A DNA stretch of 64,000 nucleotides, taken from assembly GCF_002243345.2 (NCBI RefSeq), contig NZ_CP022655.2:3908501-3972500 (forward strand), read 5' to 3'. Of this stretch, positions 51,338-60,905 are shown piece by piece. The notes beneath the pieces were generated by a model that was given only the letters and a program-made list of their open reading frames with translations, was not told the origin of the DNA and ran no database searches. Origin of the DNA: Paenibacillus sp. RUD330 (GTDB lineage Bacteria > Bacillota > Bacilli > Paenibacillales > Paenibacillaceae). The position numbers and the translations under genes were made by a program. Every line of letters starts with the position of its first letter. Positions within the stretch are counted from its first letter, which is position 1.

Positions 51338-53431
51338 CTAGGAATGGATCAGGCCGGCATCGTCCGTGCCCGGCTGCTTCCAGGAGGAGATCTTCTCCGC
51401 GACGAACTGGCTCCGCAGAGGAGGCCGGTCCGCGTCGGGAACTTTCTCGTAGCTCCCCGACGGCTTCAGCTCGCGGAGCTTGACATTGTCGCTCAGAATA
51501 AGCTCCAGCATCGCCACCAGGCTGTCCCTCAGACTGGCGTCGAACACCGGGCACATGAGCTCAATCCGGCGCGTCAGGTTGCGCGTCATCCAGTCGGCGC
51601 TGGACAGGTACACTTCCTCATCCCCGCCGTTGCGGACATAGAGCAGCCGCGAATGCTCCAGATGCCTGTCGACCAGGCTGAAGACGCGGATATTCTCGCT
51701 CAGCCCCTCCACGCTCGGCCGCAAGCAGCAGACGCCGCGAATGATGAGATCGATCTTGACGCCGGCCTGGGAAGCCTCGTACAGCTTGTCGATCATTTCC
51801 TGATTGGACAGGGAGTTCATCTTGGCCGCAATATAACCGCCGCGCCCTGCCAAGGCATGCTCCTTCTCGCGGTCGATCAGGCGGAACAGCTTATCCATCA
51901 GGTCGGTCGGCGCGACGGCGAACGCCTGCCACTCGTACGGGGAGGAATACCCTGTCATCTCGTTGAACAGCGCCGAGGCGTCGGCGCCGATGACAGGATG
52001 GCAGGTGAACAGGCCGACGTCGGTATACGCCTTGGCCGTGCTGTCGTTGTAGTTGCCCGTTCCGACGTGGACGTAGCGGCGCAGCATCCCCTCTTCCCGG
52101 CGCACGACGAGCAGGATCTTCGCATGCGTCTTGAGTCCGACGAGGCCGTAGACGACATGGCAGCCCGCCTTCTCCAGCTGCCGTGCCCAGGCGATATTGC
52201 GCTCCTCGTCGAACCTGGCCTTCAGCTCGACGACGACGGTCACCTGCTTGCCGGATTCGGCCGCCGCCGCGAGCGCCCGCACGATCTCGGACTGGCCGCT
52301 GACGCGGTACAGGGTCATCTTGACGGCAAGCACGTTCGGATCCTCCGCTGCCTGCTGCACGAAATCGGCGATCGGCTCGAACGATTCGTACGGGTGATGG
52401 AGCAGCACGTCCCGGCGCCGGATGGCGTCGAACAGGCTGTCGTCCTCCTCGAGCTCCGGCGGATAGATCGGCTCCAGCCTCGGGAAGCGCAGGCTGTCCC
52501 TGCCCTGCAGCGCGGAGGAGAACTTCATGAGGAAGCCGAGATCAAGCGGACCTCCGATCTCCAGAATATGATCCTCGATCTCGAGCTCCTCCTTGAGCAG
52601 CTCCAGCGCATAAGGATGGAAGCCTTCCTCGACCTCCAGCCGGACCGGCATGCCCCAGCGGCGGCGGCGCAGCTCCTTCTCGATCTCTTCCAGCAGATCC
52701 TCCGCGCCCTCCTCGTTGAGCGTCAAGTCGGCGTTGCGGATCAGGCGGAACGAGTGGACGGCAAAGGGTATGTATCCGTTGAACAGCGTATGGATATGGG
52801 CTTGAATCAGGTCTTCCAGCAGCACGTATTCCATCTTCTTGCTGTTGCCCCGCGACGGCACCGGCACGAAGCGCGGCAATATCGACGGCACCTGCACGAT
52901 CGCGAAATAAGGATCGGCCTCGCTGTCTCCGCTGTCGTCCTTGAGCAGGACAGCCAAATACAGCTCGCGGGTATGCAGCAGCGGGAAAGGCCGGCTCTGG
53001 TCGACCGCCATCGGCGTCAGGACGGGGAAGACGATCGTCCGGAAATATTCGTCCATGGCCGCTTCCTGGGCAACGCTCAGATCCGCCATTTCCTTGAATC
53101 CGATTCCTTCGCGGGACAATCCCCGCATCACCTCGCGGTAAGTCCGGTACTGCTCGGCCACCATCTGTCCGGTGCGCTTGATCAGTCTTTTCCACAATCC
53201 CTGGGGGGTGTAGCCGGTAAAGTCGACCTTGGCGTACCCGGCCTTGAGCTGATCCTGGATGCCGGCCATCCTCACGCTCGTGAATTCATCCAGATTGCTC
53301 GATACGATCGCGAGAAACTTCGCTCTTTCGAGGAGAGGCGTCGAGGCGTCCTGGGCTTCGCCCAGAACCCTCCGGTTGAATTCGATCCAGCTGAGGTCCC
53401 GGTTCACATAGGGGGACAATGCTTTTGTCAT
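51338..53431 (-). CDS. ppk: Polyphosphate kinase 1
   Basis: A 697-residue Ppk1 that makes polyphosphate from ATP. N-terminal domain with R-D-L-S-W-I-E-F-N-R-R-V-L near residue 11, then the PLD-like catalytic domains with the conserved His in V-G-L-K-T-H-A-K-I-L-L near 430 and H-V-G-T-G-N-Y-N-D near 450, and a later GVCCLRPSVEGLSEN near 555. Ends close to the ppx terminator, with fxsA upstream on the same strand. Confidence 0.96.
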   Translation of the reverse strand: MTKALSPYVNRDLSWIEFNRRVLGEAQDASTPLLERAKFLAIVSSNLDEFTSVRMAGIQDQLKAGYAKVDFTGYTPQGLWKRLIKRTGQMVAEQYRTYREVMRGLSREGIGFKEMADLSVAQEAAMDEYFRTIVFPVLTPMAVDQSRPFPLLHTRELYLAVLLKDDSGDSEADPYFAIVQVPSILPRFVPVPSRGNSKKMEYVLLEDLIQAHIHTLFNGYIPFAVHSFRLIRNADLTLNEEGAEDLLEEIEKELRRRRWGMPVRLEVEEGFHPYALELLKEELEIEDHILEIGGPLDLGFLMKFSSALQGRDSLRFPRLEPIYPPELEEDDSLFDAIRRRDVLLHHPYESFEPIADFVQQAAEDPNVLAVKMTLYRVSGQSEIVRALAAAAESGKQVTVVVELKARFDEERNIAWARQLEKAGCHVVYGLVGLKTHAKILLVVRREEGMLRRYVHVGTGNYNDSTAKAYTDVGLFTCHPVIGADASALFNEMTGYSSPYEWQAFAVAPTDLMDKLFRLIDREKEHALAGRGGYIAAKMNSLSNQEMIDKLYEASQAGVKIDLIIRGVCCLRPSVEGLSENIRVFSLVDRHLEHSRLLYVRNGGDEEVYLSSADWMTRNLTRRIELMCPVFDASLRDSLVAMLELILSDNVKLRELKPSGSYEKVPDADRPPLRSQFVAEKISSWKQPGTDDAGLIHS

Positions 53432-53545
53432 CGGTCAGAAGCCTCCTTGCTCGTTGTCCCTATTATGCGGCGCAACTGTTTCTTCTATATTAAGATGCTG
53501 TAAAAGGACGGTAAATGCGCATCATTTCGAATGCGCGTCCCCGGC

Positions 53546-53971
53546 TCAGCGGCCGATGATGAAAAATTTCCCTCCGCCGCCTCCGCGGAAGAGGCGTTCC
53601 AGCAGCCGGTACAGCCTTGCCCGATAGAAGCCTCTCGTGAACGGCAGCAGCATCGTCAACCCGACGATGTCCCCGATGAAGCCCGGCAGCACAAGGAGCA
53701 AGCCGCCTCCAAGGATGCACAGTCCGTCGAGCAGCGCATGGCCCGGCGGCTCTCCCCTGCCCATCCGCAGCCTCATCTCCTCCCAAGCCTTGCGTCCGCG
53801 GGTGCGGGCGAGCACGCCTCCGAGCACCGCCGTTCCGGCCATCAGCAGCACCACTCCGGCGCCTCCGATCCAGCGGGACACGAGCATGATGACGATGACC
53901 TCCGCCACGATATAAGCCGCAATCCCGAGCATGAACCTCTGCATGAATCCCCATTGCCTGGCCTTGTTCAT
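53546..53971 (-). CDS. FxsA family membrane protein
   Basis: A 141-residue FxsA-like protein. Two or three hydrophobic segments (IAAYIVAEVIVIMLVSRWIG; V-V-L-L-M-A-G-T-A-V-L-G-G; L-C-I-L-G-G-G-L-L-L-V-L-P-G-F-I) end in a Gly-rich basic tail (FRGGGGGKFF). In E. coli FxsA limits F-exclusion of phage T7. It overlaps the thioesterase gene by 4 nt. Confidence 0.93.
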   Translation of the reverse strand: MNKARQWGFMQRFMLGIAAYIVAEVIVIMLVSRWIGGAGVVLLMAGTAVLGGVLARTRGRKAWEEMRLRMGRGEPPGHALLDGLCILGGGLLLVLPGFIGDIVGLTMLLPFTRGFYRARLYRLLERLFRGGGGGKFFIIGR

Positions 53972-54489
53972 CGATTCGCCCCTTTCCGGGCCGGTTCGCC
54001 CGCATGCTGCTTCAGAAAAGCGTAAAGCTCGGGAAGCCGCCTATCCAGCCTCGCAGGCTTGAAATCCCTGCCGACCCATACATGGCGCGTTCCTCCGGAC
54101 ACCAGCAGTTCGCCGGGCAATCCTGCTCCGTCTGCATCCGCCTCGAGCGGGGGATACCCGTTCGGGAGCGGTTCGCCGGGTTCGACCGGAAGACGGCGAA
54201 TCTGCGTGCGGAAAGCCATTCTCATCGGCGTGTAGCTCTCCACCCGGGTACAGATCAGAAGGCAGTCATCGTAACGGGCCGGGGAGTGAAAGGCGCAATC
54301 GATGTCCACGACCGGCAGCAGCAGCCCTTCCTCCTCGATCCGTCGGTACGGATATCCGGCGGAGCGGATCAGCTCGGTACGGCCGATCTCGAACCAGACC
54401 ATATAGTTCGTATGGAAGACGATGCCCATGGCATCCGTTTCCTTGTACCTCACCCGAATCGGATGAAGATGCCAAGCTTCAGCTTTCAT
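53968..54489 (-). CDS. Acyl-CoA thioesterase (YbgC/4-HBT hot-dog family)
   Basis: A 173-residue hot-dog fold thioesterase from ATG 54489. The active-site pattern of the YbgC group is visible: R-Y-K-E-T-D-A-M-G-I-V-F-H-T-N-Y near residue 13 to 28, with the catalytic Asp in T-D-A-M-G. A 20-residue insertion (EPGEPLPNGYPPLEADADG) interrupts the strand region. It is coupled to fxsA by a 4-nt overlap. Confidence 0.88.
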   Translation of the reverse strand: MKAEAWHLHPIRVRYKETDAMGIVFHTNYMVWFEIGRTELIRSAGYPYRRIEEEGLLLPVVDIDCAFHSPARYDDCLLICTRVESYTPMRMAFRTQIRRLPVEPGEPLPNGYPPLEADADGAGLPGELLVSGGTRHVWVGRDFKPARLDRRLPELYAFLKQHAGEPARKGANR

Positions 54490-54544
54490 GCTCTTGCCAT
54501 CCTTTCTGTCCCCGCTTGCCGTCATGGTCTGCAAAAAAAGAAAA

Positions 54545-54620
54545 AGCCGTGCAAAACGCGCCGCCCCTGCCGGTCCCTCGCGGGTCGGAAGGGCGCGGAT
54601 GCGGCCTGCACAGCTCTATC
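54545..54620 (-). terminator. Possible terminator after pyk
   Basis: On the minus strand AGCTGTGCA pairs with TGCACGGCT over a long GC-rich branched loop, followed by TTTTTCTTTTTTT. Confidence 0.45.
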
Positions 54621-54662
54621 TGGTCGTCCCGAGCGGCCGGACCTCTCGGATGACGGACCGCT

Positions 54663-56417
54663 TTAGAGGACTTGGGATTGTCCGGTGTAAATAACGCCCA
54701 TCTCTCCGTACACGGTCACTTCCATGCCGTCCTGGAACAGCTCGAAGGCGTCTTCGATGCCGATGACGGCCGGGATGCCGAGGTTGAGGCCGACGACAGC
54801 CGCATGACTCGTGATGCCGCCTGTAACCGTCAGGATCGCCGCCGCTTTCTCGATGGCGGGCATGAAGTCCTTGTCGGTCGATACGGTCACGAGGATGGAG
54901 CCCGGCTTCGTTTTGGCGATCGCTTCTTCCGGCGTGCGGGCGAGCACGATTTTGCCGGTCGCCGTCTGGCTGCCGATGCCTTGGCCTTTGGCCACGAGCT
55001 CGCCGATATGGTGAACCTTGATCAGATTCGTCGTTCCGGCGCGTCCGACAGGAACGCCGGCCGTAATGACGATCGTGTCGCCGAGGCTCACAAGGCCGGT
55101 GTTGAGCGCGCCTTCGACGGCAATGTTGAACATTTCATCCGTCGTGTCGGCGTTCGCTCCCTTGGCCGGGATGACTCCCCAGGTCAGCGCGAGGCGGCGC
55201 ATGATGCGCTCATCCGTCGTAACCGCGATGATCGGAGCCTTAGGACGGTATTTGGATACCATGCGTGCCGTATAACCGCTCTCCGTGGAGGAAACGATCG
55301 CCTTGGCCTGCAGATCCAGGGCGGAGTTGGCGACAGCCTGGCTGATCGCTTCCGTGACGGACGTCTGCTGGGCGCTCGCCTGCTTGACCAGAATCTCGCG
55401 GTAGTCCAGAGCGGATTCCGCGCGCTCGGCGATGCGGGACATCGTCAGGACGGATTCCATCGGGTACTTGCCTGCGGCCGTCTCGCCGGAGAGCATGATC
55501 GCATCGGTGCCGTCGAAGATCGCGTTGGCCACGTCGCTCGCCTCTGCGCGCGTCGGGCGTGGATTGCGCTGCATGGAATCCAGCATCTGCGTCGCCGTGA
55601 TGACCGGCTTGCCGGCCAGGTTGGCCTTTTGGATCATGTTCTTCTGAACGAGAGGCACTTCCTCGGCCGGAATCTCCACGCCGAGGTCGCCGCGCGCGAC
55701 CATGAGGCCGTCGGACACTTCGAGGATCTCGTCGAGGTTGTCTACGCCCTGCTGGTTCTCGATCTTGGAAATGATCTGGATGTGGCTCGCGTTGTGGCGC
55801 TCCAGCAGCTCGCGGATCTCAAGCACGTCGGAAGCCTTGCGCACGAAGGAAGCGGCGATGAAATCGACGCCCTGCTCGATGCCGAAGACGATGTCGTTCG
55901 CATCCTTCTCGGTGATGCCCGGCAGGGAGATATGCACGCCCGGCACGTTGACGCCCTTCTTGCTCTTGATCTGGCCGCTGTTGACGATGCGGCAGTTGAT
56001 CTCCGTGCCCTGGATGTCGGCGACGGTGAGGCCGATGAGGCCGTCGTCGATGAGCACTGTGGAGCCGACTTTCAGGTCGGCAGGGAGATTCTTATAGGTA
56101 ACCGGAATCCGGTGGCGGTCTCCGAGAATTTCTTCCGTCGTCAGCACGATGTAGTCGTCCTGGACAAGCTCGATCGGCTCTTCCTTCAGCTTGCCCAAGC
56201 GGATCTCGGGACCCTTGGTGTCGAGCAGGATCGCGACCGTCTTGCCGAGCTCCGCGCATGCCTGGCGGATGTTGGTGATGCGCGCGCCATGCTCCTCGAA
56301 ATCTCCGTGGGAGAAGTTCAGGCGGGCGACGTTCATGCCGGCAAGGATCAGTTTCTTGGTATTTTCCAGAGACTCGCTGGACGGGCCGATGGTGCAGACG
56401 ATTTTTGTTTTGCGCAT
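54663..56417 (-). CDS. pyk: Pyruvate kinase with C-terminal phosphohistidine domain
   Basis: A 584-residue pyruvate kinase of the Bacillus type. [16 protein letters not shown] starts the barrel; [14 protein letters not shown] near residue 195, [16 protein letters not shown] near 222 (catalytic Lys) and [12 protein letters not shown] near 320 follow. The last 100 residues are an extra PEP-utilising (phosphohistidine) domain ending in [11 protein letters not shown], as in other Bacillales. ATG 56417 with GGAGGAATT upstream. pfkA, normally between accA and pyk in related genomes, is not present here. Confidence 0.97.
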   Translation of the reverse strand: MRKTKIVCTIGPSSESLENTKKLILAGMNVARLNFSHGDFEEHGARITNIRQACAELGKTVAILLDTKGPEIRLGKLKEEPIELVQDDYIVLTTEEILGDRHRIPVTYKNLPADLKVGSTVLIDDGLIGLTVADIQGTEINCRIVNSGQIKSKKGVNVPGVHISLPGITEKDANDIVFGIEQGVDFIAASFVRKASDVLEIRELLERHNASHIQIISKIENQQGVDNLDEILEVSDGLMVARGDLGVEIPAEEVPLVQKNMIQKANLAGKPVITATQMLDSMQRNPRPTRAEASDVANAIFDGTDAIMLSGETAAGKYPMESVLTMSRIAERAESALDYREILVKQASAQQTSVTEAISQAVANSALDLQAKAIVSSTESGYTARMVSKYRPKAPIIAVTTDERIMRRLALTWGVIPAKGANADTTDEMFNIAVEGALNTGLVSLGDTIVITAGVPVGRAGTTNLIKVHHIGELVAKGQGIGSQTATGKIVLARTPEEAIAKTKPGSILVTVSTDKDFMPAIEKAAAILTVTGGITSHAAVVGLNLGIPAVIGIEDAFELFQDGMEVTVYGEMGVIYTGQSQVL

Positions 56418-56618
56418 GGGTATGAATTCCTCCATCAATATAGCTAGCTTGTGAACACTATCAATCATTCTACCACAATCGGCAGAAATATAGACATGGC
56501 TTTTGGAGCTTGGCCTGGACCGCGGGAACTAGGCTCCCGGTCCTCACGGCCTATGCGTGTCGACATGGCACCGGGCGCTGCCGAGGCGGCAGCGCCCGTC
56601 ATGGCCTGGCAGGTTCCC

Positions 56619-57752
56619 TTAATGGACCCGCGCGGATTCCGCAGCTGCGGAGGGAGAGCTCTCTCCCGCCTCCGGCGAGCCCGCTTCGACCGGAGCGGCT
56701 CCGGTCTCGACCGCCGCCTCGCCGCGCAAGCGCTCCTGCGAGTCGCCTCCGGCCTGGGGCTCGTGCCCCTGCGGCCCTTCGACGGCCGGAGCCGACGGGG
56801 CGAATGCGAAGCGTCCGATCTTGCGGAACTTCGCGTAGCGGTCCTCCACCAGCTGCTCCGAGGTCAGCAGCGACAGCTCCTGCAGATGGCGCCACAGGGC
56901 GTCCTTGATGAACGCCGACTGCTCCGCCTGGCCGCGGTGCGCGCCTCCCTTGGGCTCGGGCACGATCTCTTCGATGATGCCGAACGAGAGCAGATCCTTC
57001 GCCGTGATTTTCATCGCTTCGGCCGCCTGGTCCGCCTTGGAGGCGTCCTTCCAGAGGATGGACGCGGCTCCGTTGGGTGAAATGACGGAGTAGATGGCGT
57101 TTTCCAGCATCAGGACGCGGTTGCCGACGCCAAGCGCCAAAGCTCCGCCGCTGCCGCCCTCGCCGATGACGACGCAGATGACCGGCACGCCGAGCAGAGC
57201 CATCTCGCGCAGGTTGCGCGCGATCGCCTCCGACTGGCCCCGTTCCTCGGCCGTGTTGCCGGGGTAGGCGCCCTTCGTGTCGATGAAGGTGATGATCGGC
57301 CGCTTGAACTTGTCGGCCTGCTGCATCAGCCTCAGCGCCTTGCGGAAGCCCTCCGGATGGGGACTGCCGAAGAAGCGGGCGATGTTGTCCTTCGTATCCT
57401 TGCCGCGCTGATGGCCGATGACCGTAACCGGCACGCCGTTCAGCTTGGCCAGGCCGCCGACGATCGCCAGATCATCCGCGAACAGCCGGTCGCCGTGAAG
57501 CTCCAGGAAATCCGTGAAGATGTCATGGATGAAGTCAAGCGAGGTCGGACGCTGATGATGGCGGGCCAGATGCATCTTCTGGGCAGGGCTGAGCTCGCTG
57601 TACATCTCGTCCTCCAGCTGCTTGCAGCGGGCTTCCAGACGGGCGATCTCGTCGGTGAAGTCGATGCCCGTATCCTGGCTGAGCCCTTTCAGCTCCTGGA
57701 TTTTGCGGCGAAGGTCGCCGAGCGGCTTCTCAAAAGGCAATTCAGACGCCAT
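56619..57752 (-). CDS. accA: Acetyl-CoA carboxylase carboxyltransferase subunit alpha
   Basis: A 377-residue AccA, longer than the usual 315 to 325. The biotin/CoA-binding crotonase-type fold includes R-P-T-S-L-D-F-I near residue 67, [13 protein letters not shown] near 153 and [12 protein letters not shown] near 200. After residue about 318 there is a Pro/Ala/Glu-rich tail of about 60 residues that looks disordered. The start overlaps the end of accD by 11 nt, so the two subunits are coupled. Confidence 0.95.
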   Translation of the reverse strand: MASELPFEKPLGDLRRKIQELKGLSQDTGIDFTDEIARLEARCKQLEDEMYSELSPAQKMHLARHHQRPTSLDFIHDIFTDFLELHGDRLFADDLAIVGGLAKLNGVPVTVIGHQRGKDTKDNIARFFGSPHPEGFRKALRLMQQADKFKRPIITFIDTKGAYPGNTAEERGQSEAIARNLREMALLGVPVICVVIGEGGSGGALALGVGNRVLMLENAIYSVISPNGAASILWKDASKADQAAEAMKITAKDLLSFGIIEEIVPEPKGGAHRGQAEQSAFIKDALWRHLQELSLLTSEQLVEDRYAKFRKIGRFAFAPSAPAVEGPQGHEPQAGGDSQERLRGEAAVETGAAPVEAGSPEAGESSPSAAAESARVH

Positions 57753-58644
57753 GGGCTGTCTCCTCCTTCACGGGGGCATGCATGTCCAGCACGCGGGTCA
57801 GCGTCGATTTCATGTCCTTGCGGTGAACGACGCGGTCCAGCTGACCGTGCTGCAGGTTGAATTCCGCCGTCTGGAAATTGTCCGGCAGCTTCTGGCGGAT
57901 CGTCTGTTCGATGACGATCCGGCCTGCGAAGCCGATGAGGGCGCCGGGCTCGGCCAGATTGTAGTCGCCAAGGCTCGCGAAGCTGGCCGTGACGCCGCCG
58001 GTGGTCGGATCGGTCATGACGGAGATGTAGAGGCCGCCGTCCGACTGGAACTTGGCCAGCGCGGCGCTCGTCTTGGCCATCTGCATCAGGCTCAGGATGC
58101 TCTCCTGCATGCGGGCGCCGCCCGAGGTCGAGAAGATGATCATGGGCAGCCGGCGCTCATGCGCCTGCTCGATCGCCCGGGTGATCTTCTCCCCGACGAC
58201 CGAGCCCATGCTGCCGCTGAAGAAGTCGAAGCTCATGACCGCGACGACGACGGGGAATCCGCCGATCTCGCCGGTGCCCGTCACGACAGCGTCCTTCAGG
58301 CCGGAGTTTTTCTTCTGGGTCTCCAGCTTGGGGGCGTAGCCCGGGAACTCCAGCGGATCCTCGGAAATCATATCGGCGTCGAATTCAGACAAACGTCCGT
58401 CATCGAGCGTCATTCCGATACGCTCCCAGGCGCTCAGCCGGAAATGATGCCCGCATGACGGACATACTTTCAGGTTTTTCTCCAGTTCCTTGGAGAATTG
58501 AATCGTCCCACACTTGGGACACTTGTTCATCAGCCCTTCGGGAATGTCCCGTTTGGGACGCTCCTGGCTGTCGCTGCGCTCACGTTCCGACGGAACGGTC
58601 GCGTATTTGCGTTTATGAAATAAGTCCTTGAACACGAGTGACAC
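57742..58644 (-). CDS. accD: Acetyl-CoA carboxylase carboxyltransferase subunit beta
   Basis: A 300-residue AccD. A C4 zinc finger near residues 39 to 62 ([11 protein letters not shown] ... [11 protein letters not shown]) is followed by the crotonase-type domain with [16 protein letters not shown] near 133, [10 protein letters not shown] near 172 and T-D-P-T-T-G-G-V near 210. Heterotetramer with AccA; the first committed step of fatty-acid synthesis. Upstream lies a conserved 62-residue gene. Confidence 0.97.
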   Translation of the reverse strand: MSLVFKDLFHKRKYATVPSERERSDSQERPKRDIPEGLMNKCPKCGTIQFSKELEKNLKVCPSCGHHFRLSAWERIGMTLDDGRLSEFDADMISEDPLEFPGYAPKLETQKKNSGLKDAVVTGTGEIGGFPVVVAVMSFDFFSGSMGSVVGEKITRAIEQAHERRLPMIIFSTSGGARMQESILSLMQMAKTSAALAKFQSDGGLYISVMTDPTTGGVTASFASLGDYNLAEPGALIGFAGRIVIEQTIRQKLPDNFQTAEFNLQHGQLDRVVHRKDMKSTLTRVLDMHAPVKEETAHGV

Positions 58645-58678
58645 CTCTCAAGACGCTAAAGTATAGTCGAACCGGCCA

Positions 58679-58867
58679 TCACGAATGAAGAATGGAGCTC
58701 AGGACCTCCTGGACTTCCTCCAGCTCTCCGGACGGAACGAGAATCTCGTATTGCTGCTTGGACATGTTTATCGGACGTGTCTGTACGAGAAAGCCTTCTT
58801 CCGTCAGCCGTTTTTGGATCCTCTCCGCGATTCTCGCGGTAGGCGCGATGTAGATGACCGTCCACAT
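58679..58867 (-). CDS. Small conserved protein upstream of accD
   Basis: A 62-residue protein from ATG 58867 behind AGGAGGT. The fold should be a small ferredoxin-like beta-alpha-beta (MWTVIYIAPTARIAERIQKR; I-L-V-P-S-G-E-L-E-E-V-Q). It resembles small DUF2007-like proteins, often mislabelled glutamate decarboxylase in Bacillales. It lies 34 nt before accD and is likely co-transcribed. Confidence 0.82.
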   Translation of the reverse strand: MWTVIYIAPTARIAERIQKRLTEEGFLVQTRPINMSKQQYEILVPSGELEEVQEVLSSILHS

Positions 58868-59229
58868 GAAAGGTACCTCCTGATATTCCGGAAACAGGCC
58901 ACATGATCTCACAATCATAGCATAGGAAAATAATTTCCCGCAAGAAACAGGACTGTCGGATCGGCGCGTTCGGCCCGGATTGCGGGTTGGAAAAGGGTCG
59001 GAAGGAGTATTTCTGCGGCCGCGGGGGCCTTGCCAGGCTTGTCCTCCGTCCCGAGAGGAAGGGGAAGGAAACGTCTTGAAAACATGCGAAGAAGCCTGCG
59101 GCGACTCCGATCGATCTCGGCCGGTCCGGCTTGCTTCGGGCATTCCGGCGCCTCGCGGCGCACGGACTGAAGGGACATGCCGGAGCTTCAGCAGGTACAT
59201 TCGTCCCCGGCATGCGGAATCCCTCTTTT
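58868..59229. other. Intergenic stretch between pgpA-like gene and accD operon
   Basis: No gene is supported. Long open frames on the minus strand crossing it have no ribosome-binding site and only low-complexity products. The promoter of the accD operon must lie in the AT-richer part near 58905..58945. Confidence 0.45.
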
Positions 59230-59739
59230 TCAATCCGAGGTTTCGCTCCCGTCCAAGGCGCTGTAGCGCAGCGCATTGGGATCCTGATGGGCGATCCGGG
59301 CGGAAGCGGCGGCGGCCAGCCCCGCTACGAGATCGTCCAGGAAGACATGCACCTTGCCTGTCGTCTTGTCGTTCAGATGGCTGATGATGCCGGGTTTGAC
59401 CTTGTCGAGATACCCGAAGCTGGTCAAGCCGATCATTCCGTATACGTTCGTTATGCCCATCGCCAGCGTCTCGTCGACGCCGTAGAGCGATTCGTCCTTC
59501 TCCATGATGGCCTGCAAAGGATGCGGCAGCAGCTTGCGCTCCGCCAGCTCATCCAAGGCGATGCCCGTGTAGAGCACGTACTGGACCTCCCGCTTGCCCA
59601 GCACCGTGCGCACGCTTTCCGTGCATTCCTCCATCGTGAGCAGAGGATTGTAGGGACGCTGCAGGGAAAGCACGATTGACGCCACATCATCGACGGTTAC
59701 GCCGCGCCGGCCGAGCCAGCGCTCCATTTCGGAACTCAT
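59230..59739 (-). CDS. Phosphatidylglycerophosphatase A family protein (second copy)
   Basis: A 169-residue PgpA-like protein similar along its whole length to the product of 28732..29286 (for example A-E-R-K-L-L-P-H-P-L-Q-A-I-M-E-K-D-E-S-L-Y-G and I-T-N-V-Y-G-M-I-G-L-T-S-F-G-Y; F-L-D-D-L-V-A-G-L-A-A-A). Start ATG 59739 is preceded by GGGAGGGA. The position between accD and dnaE matches the position of this gene in many Bacillales. Confidence 0.82.
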   Translation of the reverse strand: MSSEMERWLGRRGVTVDDVASIVLSLQRPYNPLLTMEECTESVRTVLGKREVQYVLYTGIALDELAERKLLPHPLQAIMEKDESLYGVDETLAMGITNVYGMIGLTSFGYLDKVKPGIISHLNDKTTGKVHVFLDDLVAGLAAAASARIAHQDPNALRYSALDGSETSD

Positions 59740-60145
59740 CCGCATTCCCTCCCGCAAATATTGCCGTGAGAGCGGGGGCCGCAAGCGGAGACACGAGTAG
59801 AGGCGCGGCCAGCCGGCCGCCCCTCTTCCCCTGGTCCTTCGCCCCGGCCCGACCGCCATGGTAGCCCAAGCCTGACGACTTGTGTTTCCTACTCTATGCG
59901 CGTGTCCCGGGAAATGTTCCGTTAATTTCCGGTGAGGGAAGCGGCGCAACGGGGCTGCGGCGAGGCTTGCGGCCGGGAGCGTACCGCAGCGGGAGCAAGC
60001 CCGGACAGCCGTCGACGGGCGGTCCCGCACGCCGGACAAGCCCGGCCGCGGCGGCGGCAAGGCGCATATCCGGTGCAAGCTCGGAGCGGCGCACATACGC
60101 TGTTGTAAAACAAGCGAAACGCGCGATAAGGAGGAGCTTTCCCCT
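59740..60145. other. GC-rich intergenic stretch between divergent genes
   Basis: This 406-bp stretch separates the minus-strand pgpA-like gene from the plus-strand glycosyltransferases. I see no gene and no clear promoter boxes. Confidence 0.4.
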
Positions 60146-60874
60146 TTGTCCAGTCCGTTGGTATCGATCATCATTCCGTTCTACAACGACCCCTATATAG
60201 GCAGCGCGATCCAAAGCGCGATGGAGCAAACCTATCCCCACAAGGAAATCGTCGTCGTGGACGACGGATCCACGCTGCACAGAGAGCTGCTGCTCCCTTA
60301 TTTGCAGTTTCCAGGAGTCTATCTGTGCGAGAAATCAAACGGGGGCACGGCCAGCGCCTTGAATGCCGGCATAGCGATCGCCGCGGGCGAATACATCGCC
60401 TGGCTGAGCTCCGACGACCGCTTCTATCCGGGCAAGCTGGAGAAGCAGCTGGCGTATATGATTCCCAGGAACGGAGAAATTTCCTTCAGCGATTACGACG
60501 TCATTGACGGCGCCGGCAATGTCACGAGCCGGAACGTAGCGCACAAATATGTCCATGTCAGCGAATTTCTCCAGGCCTTCGAGCGCTACTGCCCGATCAA
60601 TGGCTGCACGGTTGTAGCCCGCAAAAAGCTGCTGCTGGATCTCGGCCTGTTCGACGAGTCGCTGCCTTACACCCATGACTACGACTTATGGTTCCGCGCC
60701 GTCCTGAGCGGGGCCGATCTCCATTATGTGGATGAGGCGCTGATCCAATACCGGGTCCACGAAGCGATGGGCACGGTCCGCAATCTTCCGGTCATCGAGC
60801 TGGAAGCCGAAACGACCCGGCGGCGCTGGTGGCCGCTGCTGGATCAATGGATCAAGAGCAGGCTGCGGACTTGA
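60146..60874 (+). CDS. Glycosyltransferase family 2
   Basis: A 242-residue GT2 enzyme beginning at TTG 60146 (AAGGAGG box about 10 nt upstream). GT-A fold motifs: V-S-I-I-I-P-F-Y-N near residue 6, I-V-V-V-D-D-G-S near 34, and W-L-S-S-D-D-R-F-Y-P-G-K near 89 (acidic pair for nucleotide-sugar). A C-terminal Y-T-H-D-Y-D-L-W-F-R motif is typical of exopolysaccharide transferases. First of two glycosyltransferases. Confidence 0.92.
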   Translation: MSSPLVSIIIPFYNDPYIGSAIQSAMEQTYPHKEIVVVDDGSTLHRELLLPYLQFPGVYLCEKSNGGTASALNAGIAIAAGEYIAWLSSDDRFYPGKLEKQLAYMIPRNGEISFSDYDVIDGAGNVTSRNVAHKYVHVSEFLQAFERYCPINGCTVVARKKLLLDLGLFDESLPYTHDYDLWFRAVLSGADLHYVDEALIQYRVHEAMGTVRNLPVIELEAETTRRRWWPLLDQWIKSRLRT

Positions 60875-60905
60875 TGCCGGGCCGTCTGGAAAGGAGGCGC
60901 TCCCC

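Noticed and set aside
49667-53431. Possible ppx-ppk operon with shared regulation
   Set aside because: The two genes are convergent with a terminator between them, so they are neighbours but not one operon.
58656-59276. 206-residue minus-strand frame overlapping the small gene upstream of accD
   Set aside because: The real gene is the 62-residue reading starting at 58867; the rest has no conserved features and a different frame.
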